NCBI RefSeq assembly: GCF_023898315.1
Contig: NC_064616.1
Span: 708,503,389 to 708,567,388 of the forward strand
Origin: Schistocerca nitens
Taxonomy: Eukaryota; Arthropoda; Insecta; Orthoptera; Acrididae
Length of the DNA stretch: 64,000 bases
Direction of reading: 5' to 3'
The notes below the pieces were generated by a model, which saw only the letters and a program-made list of their open reading frames with translations, made no database searches and was not told where the DNA came from. Of the stretch, positions 32,388 to 42,696 are shown in pieces (the first letter of the stretch is position 1; each line of letters opens with the position of its first letter). A program made the translations under genes and the position numbers.

Positions 32388-32868
32388 ACCCCGCCCAGCT
32401 AGCCGCGCGGTCTAACGCGCTGCTTCCCGAACAGGAGGACATGCTGGTCCCCCGCACGAATCCGCTCGGTGGATTAGTGTCAAGGTCCGGTGAGCCAGCC
32501 AGCCTGTAGATAGTTTTTAAGACGGTTTTCGATCTGCCTTGGCGAATGCGGGCTGGTTCCCCTTATTCTGCCTCAGCTACACTATGTCGGCGATTGCTGT
32601 GCAAACACTGTCTCCACGTACGGATGCACCATAATTACTCTACCACGCAACCATTTCGGTTACACTCGTCTGGTATGAGACGTTTCCGGGGAGGGGGGTC
32701 TGCTGGGGGCCGAACCGCACAATAACCCTGGGTTTCGTGCGGGGTGGTGGTGGGGTGGGCTGAGTGGACTGCTGTAGCCTGTTGTGAGGTTGTGAACCAC
32801 TGAGGGCTATGGCGGGGACGAAGCCTCTCCATCTCTTGTAGGTCCCCGGTTCAATACACAATACAATC
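32388..32868 (+). mobile_element. long SINE-like element, family 3
   Basis: It begins with a tRNA-like A-box stretch GCTAGCCGCGCGGTCTAACG. A 450-bp body rich in C and G follows (CTGGTTCCCCTTATTCTGCC, CCGAACCGCACAATAACCCT, GTGAACCACTGAGGGCTATG). It ends in a short repeat CAATACACAATACAAT. A near-identical 9-bp flank CTGATACAA / CTGATACCA lies at 32379-32387 and 32869-32877. Open frames inside (32635-32861 -) are byproducts of base composition. No coding role is inferred. Confidence 0.75.
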
Positions 32869-33296
32869 CTGATACCACGTTCAACACAAACAACACTAAT
32901 GCGCTCTGGTAGCCGTTCTACCTGTCACAGAGAAATGGAAATGTAATCACTTACATACTCGATGATGGTGTGTACATGAACGAAGTTACATAGACAACCA
33001 ACTGTATCTTCTAGGTGCTCCACTTTTTTTCTCAGGCAATGGTGTATTTCAATAAATTCGCTAATAATGTCAGTTGTAAGTCAGAATTTCGCATATGAAG
33101 CCGTAATGTGTCTGATAAAAAGTATAATAATGTTTGATCATTCCTTACTTGAGGCTAAGACTAGTAAGTTGCTCTTAATGTAGAAAAATATGAAGTTGTT
33201 CACAAAATGAGTCAGAACTGCAGTCAGATATGTGAAACAAACATGTGGAAGTAACAACCTTAAATATATGAAATGGAACGAATACTTAGGGTCAGC

Positions 33297-33338
33297 CGGC
33301 CGGAGTGGCCGAGCGGTTCTAGGCGCTACAGTCTGGAT
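33297..33338 (+). mobile_element. truncated head of a family 1 SINE
   Basis: Only GCCGGCCGGAGTGGCCGAGC to GCTACAGTCTGGA is present, the first half of the tRNA-like head. Unrelated sequence follows, so the 3' part has been deleted. It is unusual because SINE truncation normally removes the 5' end. Confidence 0.8.
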
Positions 33339-34183
33339 GATAAACGTTTCGATTCATTTGTAGGATGCAGGGACACTGATTACAATAACCTTACACGGAA
33401 AATTCTGAGAAAATGGGCATTGCTAACGAATTTGCCGAACAGGCAACGTCCAGTGTATACACAGAAGCGTGACGTGAATGAGCATAGTCGAAGAGCCTGA
33501 AAATCAACACTGAAAGATTAACATGAAGATAGTCGAGCACGCTGCTAAAATACGACTAGAAAATTCAAAAAAATCGATTTTCATTGAGTATCTTTGGATT
33601 TTCTTGTGCTTCCTGCATTAAGTTTGACGGTGAAGATGAAAAGAGTGGCTAACAACAGGTTACGCAAAGTCAAGTAAAAATCCATCAACGATTACATGGG
33701 ATACAATTTAAATGCTCTGACTCGCACTTAACATTGATTCCCCAAAATGCAGATATAGTTATTTGTTTGGTGTTTCTCTTCAGTGTATCGTATGCGAATA
33801 GTGACACTGACATTATTAGTGTAGACGATGGAGTTTACGTCTCCTTTTGGTCACCAAGATAAATCATTGCCCAAATAATCTCAAACAATTACCGGGACAG
33901 TTCCTTCAACAGAGTCACGCTCAACTTTTTGTGCTATATACATAATACATAGTTAGACTATAATGAGCACGAGGTCCTAGAAACGTTATGTAAAGTAATA
34001 GATCTCAAATTCTGATACCTCTCCCAAATTCATCGAAAACATTTGCTTCAATGTAGCTCTACTGTAATTATGACAAAAAAGAAGAATGTTTCCGCGCTTT
34101 TTGAAAAATAAATGTTAAGAAACTGAAACGAGCGGGGCGAGTATCTATCTTCTGTATTATTACATTTTGAGAAATTACATTTA
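33339..34183. other. no recognised gene
   Basis: AT-rich sequence with no frame or repeat that I recognise. Confidence 0.4.
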
Positions 34184-36505
34184 GCTGTTGTTGTTGTGGT
34201 CTTCAGTCCTGAGACTGGTTTGATTCAGCTCTCCATGCTACTCTATCCTGTGCAAGCTTCTTCATCTGTCAATACGTACTGCAGCCTACATCCTTCTGAA
34301 TCTGTTTAGTGTATTCATCTTTTGGTCTCCCTCTACGATTTTTACCCTCCACGATGCCCTCCAATACTAAATTGGTGATCCCTTGATGCCTCAGAACATG
34401 TCCTACCAACCGATCCCTTCTTGTCAAGTTGTGCCACAAACTCCTCTTCTCCCCAATCCTATTCAATACTTCCTCATTAGTTACGTGATCTACCCATCTA
34501 ATCTTCAGCATTCTTCTGTAGCACCACATTTCAAAGGCTTCTATTCTCTCCTCGTCCAAACTATTTATCGTTAATGTTTCACTTCCATACATGGCTACAC
34601 TCCATACAATTACTTTCAGAAACGACTTCCTGACATTTAAATCTATACTCGATGTTAACAAATTTTCTTCTTCAGAAACGCTTTCGTTGCCATTGCCAGT
34701 CTACATTTTATATCCTCTCTACTTCGACCATCATCAGTTATTTTGCTCCCCAAATAGTAAAACTCATTTACTACTTTAAGTGTCTCATTTCCTAATCTAA
34801 TTCCCTCAGCATCGCCCGACTTAATTCGACTACATTCCATTATTCTCGTTTTGCTTTTGTTGATGTTCATATTATATCTTCCCTTCAAGAAAATGTCCAT
34901 TCCGTTCAACTGCTCTTCCAAGTCCTTTGCTGTCTCAGACAATTACAATGTCATCGGCGAACCTTAAAGTTTTTATTTTTTCTCCATGGATTTTAATACC
35001 TACTCCAAATTTTTCTTTTGTTTCCTTTACTGCTTGCTCAATATACAGATTGAATAACATCGGGGAGAGGCTACAACCCTGTCTCACTCCCTTCCCAACC
35101 ACTGCTTCCCTTTCATGTCCCTCAACTCTTATAACTGCCATCTGGTTTCTGTACAAATTGTAAATATCCTTTCGCTCCCTGTATTTTAACCCTGCCACCT
35201 TCAGAATTTGAAAGAGATTATTCCTGTCAACATTGTCAAGAGCTTTCTCCAAGTCTACAAATGCTAGAAACGTAGGTTTGCCTTTTCTTAATCTAGCTTC
35301 TAAGATAAGTCGTAGGGTCAGTATTTCCTCACGTGTTCCCATATTTCTACGGAATCCAAACTCATCTTCCCCGAGGTCGGCTTCTACTAGTTTTTCCATT
35401 CGTCTGTACAGAATTCGCGTTAGTATTTTGCAGCCGTGGCTTATTAAACTGACAGTTCGGTAATTTTCACATCTGTCAACGCCTGCTTTCTTTGGGATTG
35501 GAATTATTATATTCTTCTTTAAGTCTGAGGGTATTTCGCCTGTCTCATACATTTGGTCAGCAGATGGTAGAGTTTTGTTAGGACTGGCTCTCCCAAGGCT
35601 GTCAGTAGTTCTAATGGAATGTTGTCTACTCCCGGGGCTTTGTTTCGACTTAGGTCTTTCAGTGCTCTGTCAGACTCTTCACGCAGTGTCATATCTCCCA
35701 TTTCATCTTCATCTACATCCTCTTCCATTTCCATAATATTGTCCTCAAGTACATCGCCCTTGTATAGACCCTCTATATACTCCTTCCACCTTTCTGCCTT
35801 CCCTTCTTTGCTTAGAACTGGGTTTCCATCTGAGCTCTTGATGTTCATACAAGTGTTTCTCTTATCTCCAAAGGTCTCTTTAATTTTCCTGTAGGCAGTA
35901 TCTATCTTACCCCTAGTGAGATAAGCCTCTACATCCTTACATTTGTCCTCCTGCCATCCCTGCTTAGCCATTTTGCACTTCCTGTCGATCTCATTTTTGA
36001 GACGTTTGTATTCCTTTTTGCCTGCTTCATTTACTGCATTTTTATGTTTTCTCCTTTCATCAATTAAATTCAATATTTCTTCTGTTACCCAAGGATTTCT
36101 ACTAGCCCTCGTCTTTTTACCTACTTGATCCTCTGCTGCCTTCACTACTTCATCTCTCAAAGCTACCCATTCTTCTTCTACTGTATTTCTTTCCCCCATT
36201 CTTGTCAATTGTTCCCTTATGCTCTCCCTGAAACTCTCTACAACCTGTGGTTCTTTCAGTTTATCCAGGTCCCATCTCCTTAAATTCCCACCTTTTTGCA
36301 GTTCCTTCAGTTTTAATCTACATTTCATAACCAATAGATTGTGGTCAGAGTCCACATCTGCCCCCGGAAATGTCTTACAATTTAAAACCTGGTTCCTAAA
36401 TCTCTGTCTTACCATTATATAATCTATCTGATATCTTCTAGTATCTCCAGGGTTCTTACATGTATACAACCTTCTTTCATGATTCTTGAACCAAGTGTTA
36501 GCTTA
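34184..36505 (-). mobile_element. RTE-clade non-LTR retrotransposon, copy A, 5'-truncated
   Basis: This is a reverse-oriented copy of the element found full-length at 51742-55020 and 59211-63834. Its 3' end, at the low-coordinate side, has the characteristic GACCACAACAACAACAGC end. It breaks off at 36505 within the endonuclease region, at the sequence encoding ANTWFKNHE. About 1 kb of the 5' part is missing, as usual for LINE truncation. No clear target-site duplication was found. Confidence 0.9.
34269..36469 (-). pseudogene. RTE polyprotein, copy A (endonuclease end, reverse transcriptase, C-terminus)
   Basis: Frame 35519-36469 holds the endonuclease end (RYQIDYIMVRQRFR, VDSDHNLLVMKCRL) and the linker (RNPWVTEEILNLIDERRKHK). 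Frame 34935-35552 holds the reverse transcriptase palm: NYRTVSLISHGCKI, FLAFVDLEKALDNVD, GVRQGCSLSPMLFNLYIEQA, LRFADDIVIV. Frames 34655-34942 and 34269-34661 hold the thumb and C-terminal parts (YLGSKITDDGRSREDIKCRL; SLWHNLTRRDRLVGHVLRHQ; GRPKDEYTKQIQKDVG). Several frameshifts separate them, and 5' truncation removes the endonuclease start. Confidence 0.9.
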
Positions 36506-36980
36506 GAATCCTCCATTTAAAACAAGAACCACAAAGAGAAAACTGAAGAGAGAATTTGAGTGCAGGTAACCTATCTGAAGGCAAAATAGTATCTTTTTCT
36601 ATGTTCTTCTACTTTTGTTTTTTACGACGTCCTCGTAATTCTTTATTTAAAATATTATATAACTGTCGGATGTATTCTTACCCTACATCATCCCACTATA
36701 GACATTTATATCTACACGTGACATTAAAAAGCAGAGATGTTTCCTGTGGAACGAAGAGAATCATTGTTCAGATGAGCTTTAACGCTTTCTCTTTGCACTT
36801 AGCTTACTAGTTAAGCACCAAACGAACCGTTACTGTTCCTCATTCAAAGCTGACGTCTTTCTCAACACAAATATTCTTATTATTACATAGACCCTCGGTA
36901 TAACTCGAAGAGTAAACTCGAGGAAAGAAGATTCCATTTGCTGTTGTTACCAAATTATAGCCAGATCATTCATATTGAAG
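36506..36980. other. no recognised gene
   Basis: A + frame of 84 codons (36556-36810) has no known motif. No repeat boundary is seen. Confidence 0.4.
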
Positions 36981-37057
36981 TTGGAACAAAGAAGGAAGAA
37001 ACGTCCCGTTGACGACGAGACTCTTAGAGACAGAGCACAAACTCGGATGAGGAAGTA

Positions 37058-37809
37058 CAGGGTGGTTATAATTACACTTTCACTACTTGAGCCAGTGCAG
37101 ACACTATTTACCCTATTGGCGTCCGCCATTAAGGCCGGCCGGAGTGGCCGTGCGCTTCTAGGCGCTACAGTCTGGAACCGAGCGACCGCTATGGTCGCAG
37201 GTTCGAATCCTGCCTCGGGCATGGATGTGTGTAATGTCCTTAGGTTTAATTAGTTGTAAGTTCTAGGCAACTGATGACCTCAGAAGTTAAGTCGCATAGT
37301 GCTCAGAGCCATTTTTCCACCATTAAGGAATGATGTTCAGAATGTGTACTTCAGGATTTGCGTTGTTAGTAGTGTTAGTGTCATGGCTTGCTGTTAGGCA
37401 CCGGTAGTGGTTCGGCGACGTAGGGTTGAAACATATGTATCAGTGTGTATTACAGTTGCAAACATCAACATGGTTCTGGACAAGATGAGCAGGGATTAGC
37501 ACATTTTACCGTTTGAAAAGTGCTGCCAACAATTGTGGAATGGAATCTCTAGTGAGGTTCAAGGCCATTGTGGATGCAGATGGTCGTCACATTGAGCAAC
37601 GTTTTTAATCTTGAACGTAAACATGGTAAACAATTAAAAAATATTACCTTCTCGTATGAAAATTAAAATGTGTTTCATTCCATGATTTATTCGCTATTTC
37701 TCCTCCGCATGTCCTTGTAAATGTTTCCACGTAGTTTAGTTGTCCTACGATCAGTCATTTTTCGGGGGCGGCCCTATCAAGTAGCGGAAGTTTAATTATA
37801 ACCACCCTG
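37058..37809 (+). mobile_element. mariner/IS630-type DNA transposon with a nested SINE
   Basis: Inverted ends CAGGGTGGTTATAATTACAC (left) and the complement of CAGGGTGGTTATAATTAAAC (right) are flanked by TA at 37056-37057 and 37810-37811. Inside, a + frame remnant VRFKAIVDADGRHIEQRF and stop (37550-37607) is the C-terminal signature of an insect transposase. The element is about 560 bp without its SINE, so it is an internally deleted copy. It splits the family 2 SINE. Confidence 0.8.
37135..37316 (+). mobile_element. tRNA-derived SINE, family 1
   Basis: A + copy with head GGCCGGAGTGGCCGTGCGCT and B box GGTTCGAATCC; the tail ends CAGAGCCATTTTT without the usual TTTGAACC. Target-site duplication CCGCCATTAAGG (37123-37134) and CCACCATTAAGG (37317-37328), one mismatch. 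This is the youngest layer of the nest. Confidence 0.9.
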
Positions 37810-38062
37810 TAAATCGGCCATGTCCATTTCAGAAGAATCATCTACGCACCTACTTTAAGAATACAGGCAAACAACGCAAAACCTAAATCTGGGTGACAGG
37901 ATAAGGATTTGAACTACCGTCTTTCATTATGCGAGCCCAATTTTTTAATATGAGGCTGAATGGCGTTACATAGTAACATCAGGTATTAGAATGTGAACGA
38001 ACGGGTCATGATATACTAAAGCAAACGTAGCCTAAAAACGGCATCACTTGTCCAGTGCTGCT

Positions 38063-38157
38063 TTATCCTAAAAAGAAGGAATAAATCCTAGTGCATGCTT
38101 CATTGTGAAATTGAATCTCTAATGTGGTTCCAGACCATCGTGGATGCAGATGTTCGT
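38063..38157 (-). mobile_element. foreign end fused to a Tc1 element
   Basis: Minus of the Tc1 junction, the + strand reads TTGAATCTCTAATGTGGTTC and CCAGACCATCGTGGATGCAG, then ATGTTCGTCAC. This matches the transposase C-terminal coding sequence at 37540-37592 (GGAATCTCTAGTGAGGTTCA, CATTGTGGATGCAGATGGTC), not the Tc1 terminus. The expected Tc1 inverted repeat is absent here. Confidence 0.65.
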
Positions 38158-39410
38158 CACCACCTCTGGCCGTAATAACGGGCTTGATAGGCCTGAGGAT
38201 TGAGTCAAACAGAGTTTGGATGGCGTGTACAGGTACAGCTGCCCATGCAGCTTCAACACGATACCACAGTTCATCAAGAGTAGTGACTGGCGTATTGTGA
38301 CGAGCCAGTTGCTCGGCCACCATTGACCAGACGTTTTCCATTGGTGAGAGATCTGGAGAATGTGCTGGCCAGGGCAACAGTCGAACATTTTCTGTATCCG
38401 GAAAGACCCGTACAGGACCTGCAACATGCGGTCGTGCATTATCCTGCTGAAATGTAGGGTTTCGCAGGGATCGAATGAAGGGTAGAGGCACGAGTCGTAA
38501 CACATCGGAAATTTAACGTCCACTGTTCAAAGTGCCGTCAATGCGAACAAGAGGTGACCGAGACGTGTAACCAATGGCACCCCATACCATCACGCCGGGT
38601 GATACGCCAGGATGGCGATGACGAATACACGCTTCCAATGTGGGTTCACCGCGATGTCGCCAAACACGGATGCGACCATCATGATGCGGTAAACAGAATT
38701 CATCCGAAAAAATGACGTTTTGCCATTCGTGCACCCAGGTTCGTCTTGGAGTACACCATCGCAGGCGCTCCTGTCTGTGATGCAGCGTCAAGGGTAACTG
38801 CAGCCACAGTCTCCGAGCTGATAGTCCATGCTGCTGCAAACTTCGTCTAACTGTTCGTGCTGATTGTTGTTGTCTTGCAAACGTCCCCATCTGTTGACTC
38901 AGGGATCGAGACGTGGCTGCACGATCGGTTACAGCCATGCGGATAAGTTGCCTGTCATCTCGACTGCTAGTGATACGAGGCCGTTAGGATCCAGCACGGC
39001 GTTCCGTATTACCCTCCTGAACCCACGGATTCCATATTCTGCTAACAGTCGTTGGATCTCGACCAACGCGAGCAGCAATGTCGCGATACGATAAACCGTA
39101 ATTGCGATAGGCTGTAATCAGACCTTTTATCAAAGTCGGAAACGTGATGGTACACATTTCTCCTCCTTACACGAGGCATCACAACAACGTTTCACCAGGC
39201 AACGCTGATCTACTGCAGTATGTGTATGAGAAATCGGTTCGAAACTTTCCTCATGTCATCACGTTGTAGGTGTCGCCACCGGCGCCAACCTTGTGTGAAT
39301 GCTCTGAACAACTAATCATTTGCATATCACAGCATCTTCTTCCTGTCGGTTAAATTTCGCGTCTGTAACACGTCATCTTCGTGGTGTAGCAATTTTAATG
39401 GCCAGTAGTG
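38158..39410 (-). pseudogene. Tc1-like transposon, second copy, one end replaced
   Basis: The right end has the inverted repeat GGTGTAGCAATTTTAATGGC then CAGTAGTG and TA, as in 27812-29638. The minus-strand transposase is readable. 38513-38938 covers the linker and first Asp block (SARTVRRSLQQHGLSAR; NVIFSDEFCLPHHDGR, with an SR deletion after SDE; PGVMVWGAIGYTSRSPLV). 38063-38503 covers NPTFQQDNARPHVAG, PAHSPDLSPMENVWSMVAEQ (final Glu as MEN) and the C-terminus LARHNTPVTTLDELWYRVEA. The start region is frame-broken. Confidence 0.85.
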
Positions 39411-39412
39411 TA

Positions 39413-41154
39413 CATAAACATGTTTTGGTAAACTTATTGTTTATGGGGTATGACTGACACAGTGATTACAAACCGATCGCTGATATCGGCAGCAACACGA
39501 AAAATCACCATCAGTCGTTGATAATCTGATTTTAGGACGAAATTTTATACATTTCGATGAAAGCCTGATTACAATAATGGATTAAACTTACCAACAAATG
39601 ACCAACAGTTATACTGAAAATGAGGACTACACCTTCATCCCATTGTGACGTGTAGAAACGGATCATTTATAAATATCGATACGAACAGCGTTCATTCTTA
39701 GGCATCACTTGAACATATAAACATGGTTACAGCGAGTCAGACACCGTATCACCATAACCTGGAACATTTCTTGTGACTTAGTAAGTGTGCAACAGAAATG
39801 TTCGGAACTGAATAGAGTTTTAATGTAGGAAATTACCTTGAATTCAGTGAGCTGTCCTCAGCGCACCTTATCGACTCTAGGTGGCCTATCAATAAGCTAC
39901 AAAATTGTTTCATTGTGTTTCATTCCGTGGAAATTCCAACGCATGAGCTCTCTGAGCACTGTTGTAAACTGTAGGTAACTTAAGATCATTGGTGCTCTAA
40001 GGCGTTCGTTCTCAAAATGTTTACTTATCGTATTTCATAAAGCCAGTATCATGGATTCTTCAGGCATAATGTCAATCAAAAAAAGAAAAAAAATACAGAA
40101 AAATCAACTAATCTTACCCGTGTGACATTTCTGATTACGTTGGCGAAGTCACCATCAAATACGCTCAACACTGAGTGTTTGGTATGTGTTTATAAACGTC
40201 TAAACACTAAAACTGACCCTTGATTTCCCAGTCAATCATTCGCCTCCCGGAAGTCCCCGTATGCAGCGCAGCTCTTTGAATTTGGACTTTCCAGGCGTTG
40301 TCTACGAGTAAGAGAGAAAACATGAGAACGTACGTGTATTCTACAAATGCAGAATACGGAGTGCGCGGCCGCCGACTTCTGCGTTAATTGTGTGCGATTC
40401 TTTTGTTCGCGGCTGGGAGCGGAAGAGGCGGCCGTGAAGACGTGACTCGGGGTCCAGTGAAAGTGCAAGAAAGCGGTTACCGTCGCCCTTCTCCTGCCCC
40501 CTGCCGTACTGCCTGTCTCTTCATTCACCTATTGTGTCACCATCGCAAGAAAAAATAGCTAACACTTCAGTTTCTGCTTTTACTGCGTCGAATAACAAAC
40601 AGACCGAAGCAGACTAACACAATGCGTCTCTTCCGGGAAAAATGTGTCGCCAGAAAGACGTAAACCCACAGGTCCGGCTCCTCAGCTCCTATACGACTTA
40701 CGTGATGATTTGATCTGGATTGAATGAGGTGTAGAAAACCTAATAGAGTACTTTACTAAACGTAACAATGGGAAGACACAGAAATTGAATGAAGCTCGGG
40801 TTGTAGCTGAAGTCTTGTGGTAGTTGCTGGAAGTATCTAACAAAATATTCTCTGAACAGAGTTAAACATATAACACTTTTCAGATGCATGTGCTATTTTT
40901 AAAACTGGATTTCCTAGTGGTTTTCAAAGAAACTCAACTAGATTGATCTCAATCAATTGATTATTGAGTGCGATAGTGGTTGTTATTATGTGAAGGTATT
41001 TGAGAAACAGTTACAAACCACAAAATTAATACATTTTTGAAATTATTTCAATATTAATTGCAGTTAATGGTCCTTAACTGTAACTGTTTATGTACAGAAG
41101 CGGCCATGACGCTTGCAAGCTATGTAAGCTATCAGTGATTGTTTTTCTGTCCAT
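39413..41154. other. no recognised gene; contains a GC-rich patch
   Basis: Mostly AT-rich. At 40230-40540 GC content rises and CpG is frequent (GCGCGGCCGCCGACTTC, GGAAGAGGCGGCCGTGAAGA). An overlapping 98-codon minus frame there has no known motif. It could be a promoter or first exon of a host gene, but no donor site or start stands out. Confidence 0.35.
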
Positions 41155-42244
41155 TTCTAGGGAGATCGGTGAAAACGGAACCCTTATAGGATCACATTTT
41201 TGTCCGTCCGCCTGTCCGTCTGTTAAGAGCCTCTTTCCTCACGAACGGGTAGAGGTATGACGTTGAAATGTATGTCGGATACAAAGGTCTACGATCCCCT
41301 GGCGGCATAAAAAACTTAAGCTTCTAAGTCAAAATTCACTTGACGCCTTCCTAAGAGACAATCTCCACTCATTCCAAATTAATAATATAAGTGTAGACCA
41401 GATGTGGCTTAAATTCAAAGAAATAGTATCGGCAGCAATTGAGAGATTTATACCAAATAAATTAACAAACGACGGAGCTGATCCTCCTTGGTACACAAAA
41501 CGCGTTACAACACTGTTGCAGAAACAACGAAACAAACATGCCAAATTTAAACAGACGCAAAATCACCAAGATTGGCGATCTTTTACAGAAGCTCGAAACT
41601 TAGCGCGGACTTCAATGCGAGATGTCTATAACAGTTCCCACAGCGAAACTTTATCTCCAAAGCTGGCAGAAAATCCAAAGAGATTCTGGTCGTATGTGAA
41701 GTATGTTAGCGGTAAGAAACAATCAATGTCTTCTCTGCTCGATGGCAATGGAGATACTATCGAAGACAGTGCTGCCAAAGCAGAGTTTCTAAACACAGCC
41801 TTCACAAAAGAAGACGAAGTAAATATTCCAGAATTCGAATCGAGAACAGCTGCCAACATGAGTAACTTAGAAGTAAATATCCTCGGAGTAGTGAAGCAAC
41901 TTAAATCACTTAATAAATGCAAGTCTTCTGGCCCAGACTCTGTACCAGTTAGGTTCCTTTAGGAGTCTGCTGATGCATTAGCTCCATACCTAACAATCAT
42001 ATACAACTGTTCGCTCTACGAAAGATCCGTACTCAAAGACTGGAAAGTTGCACAGGTCACACCAATATTCAAGAAAGGTAGTTGGAGTAATCCGCTACAT
42101 TACAGGCCCGTATCGTTAACGTCGATATGCAGCAGGATTTTAGAACATATATTGTGTTCGAACATTATGAATTACCTCGAAAAAAATGGTCTATTGACAC
42201 ACAGTGAACATGGGTTTAGAAAACATCGTTCCTGTGAAATACAA

Positions 42245-42418
42245 ATGTTCAAATGTGTGTGAAACCCTATGGGACTTAACTCCTAAGGTTATCAGTCCCT
42301 ACGTTTACGCACTAATTAAGTTAAATTATCCTAAGGACAAACACACACGCCCATGCCCGAGGGAGGACTGGAACCTCCGCCGGGACCAGCCGCACAGCCA
42401 TAACTGCAGCGCCTTATA
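42245..42418 (-). mobile_element. tRNA-derived SINE, family 4
   Basis: A reverse copy. It shows ATGTTCAAATGTGTGTGAAA at the tail side, ATGGGACTTAACTCCTAAGG and TTATCAGTCCCT, then CCATGCCCGAGGGAGGACTG and GAACCTCCGCCGGGACC. Target-site duplication CCTGTGAAATACAA / CCTGTGAAACACAA at 42231-42244 and 42419-42432 (one mismatch). It lies in the reverse-transcriptase frame after HRSCE. Confidence 0.85.
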
Positions 42419-42552
42419 CCTGTGAAACACAACTAGCTCTTTATTCACATGAAGTGTTGAGTGCTATTGACAAGGGATTTCAGACGGATTCCGTATTTCA
42501 GGATTTCCGGAAGGCTTTTGACACTGTACCACATAAGCGGCTCATAGTGAAA

Positions 42553-42696
42553 ATGGTTCAAATGGCTCTGAGCACTATGGGACTCAACTGCTGAGGTCAT
42601 TAGTGCCCTAGAACTTAGAACTAGTTAAACCTAACTAACCTAAGGACATCACAAACATCCATGCCCGAGGCAGGATTCGAACCTGCGACCGTAGCG
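42553..42696 (-). mobile_element. family 1 SINE, 5'-truncated
   Basis: A reverse copy missing the first part of the tRNA-like head (ends at ACCTGCGACCGTAGC). A perfect 14-bp target-site duplication GGCTCATAGTGAAA lies at 42539-42552 and 42697-42710. The reverse-transcriptase frame resumes exactly after it (HKRLIVK then LRAYGIS). Confidence 0.9.

Larger units (their letters stand above)
36981..37935 (-). mobile_element. tRNA-derived SINE, family 2, split by a DNA transposon
   Basis: The tail part (36981-37057: AACGTCCCGTTGACGACGAG, AGACAGAGCACAAACTCGGA) and the head part (37810-37935: AATCGGCCATGTCCATTTC, AAACCTAAATCTGGGTGACA, TTTGAACTACCGTC, TGCGAGCCCAA) join into one SINE when 37058-37811 is removed. 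The interrupting element left a TA duplication. The host SINE is therefore older than both other layers of this nest. Confidence 0.8.

Noticed and set aside
35619..36422. Serine/leucine-rich + strand proteins
   Set aside because: These frames are antisense shadows of the RTE coding region on the minus strand; the same applies to minus frames at 52763-53617 and 60225-61036.
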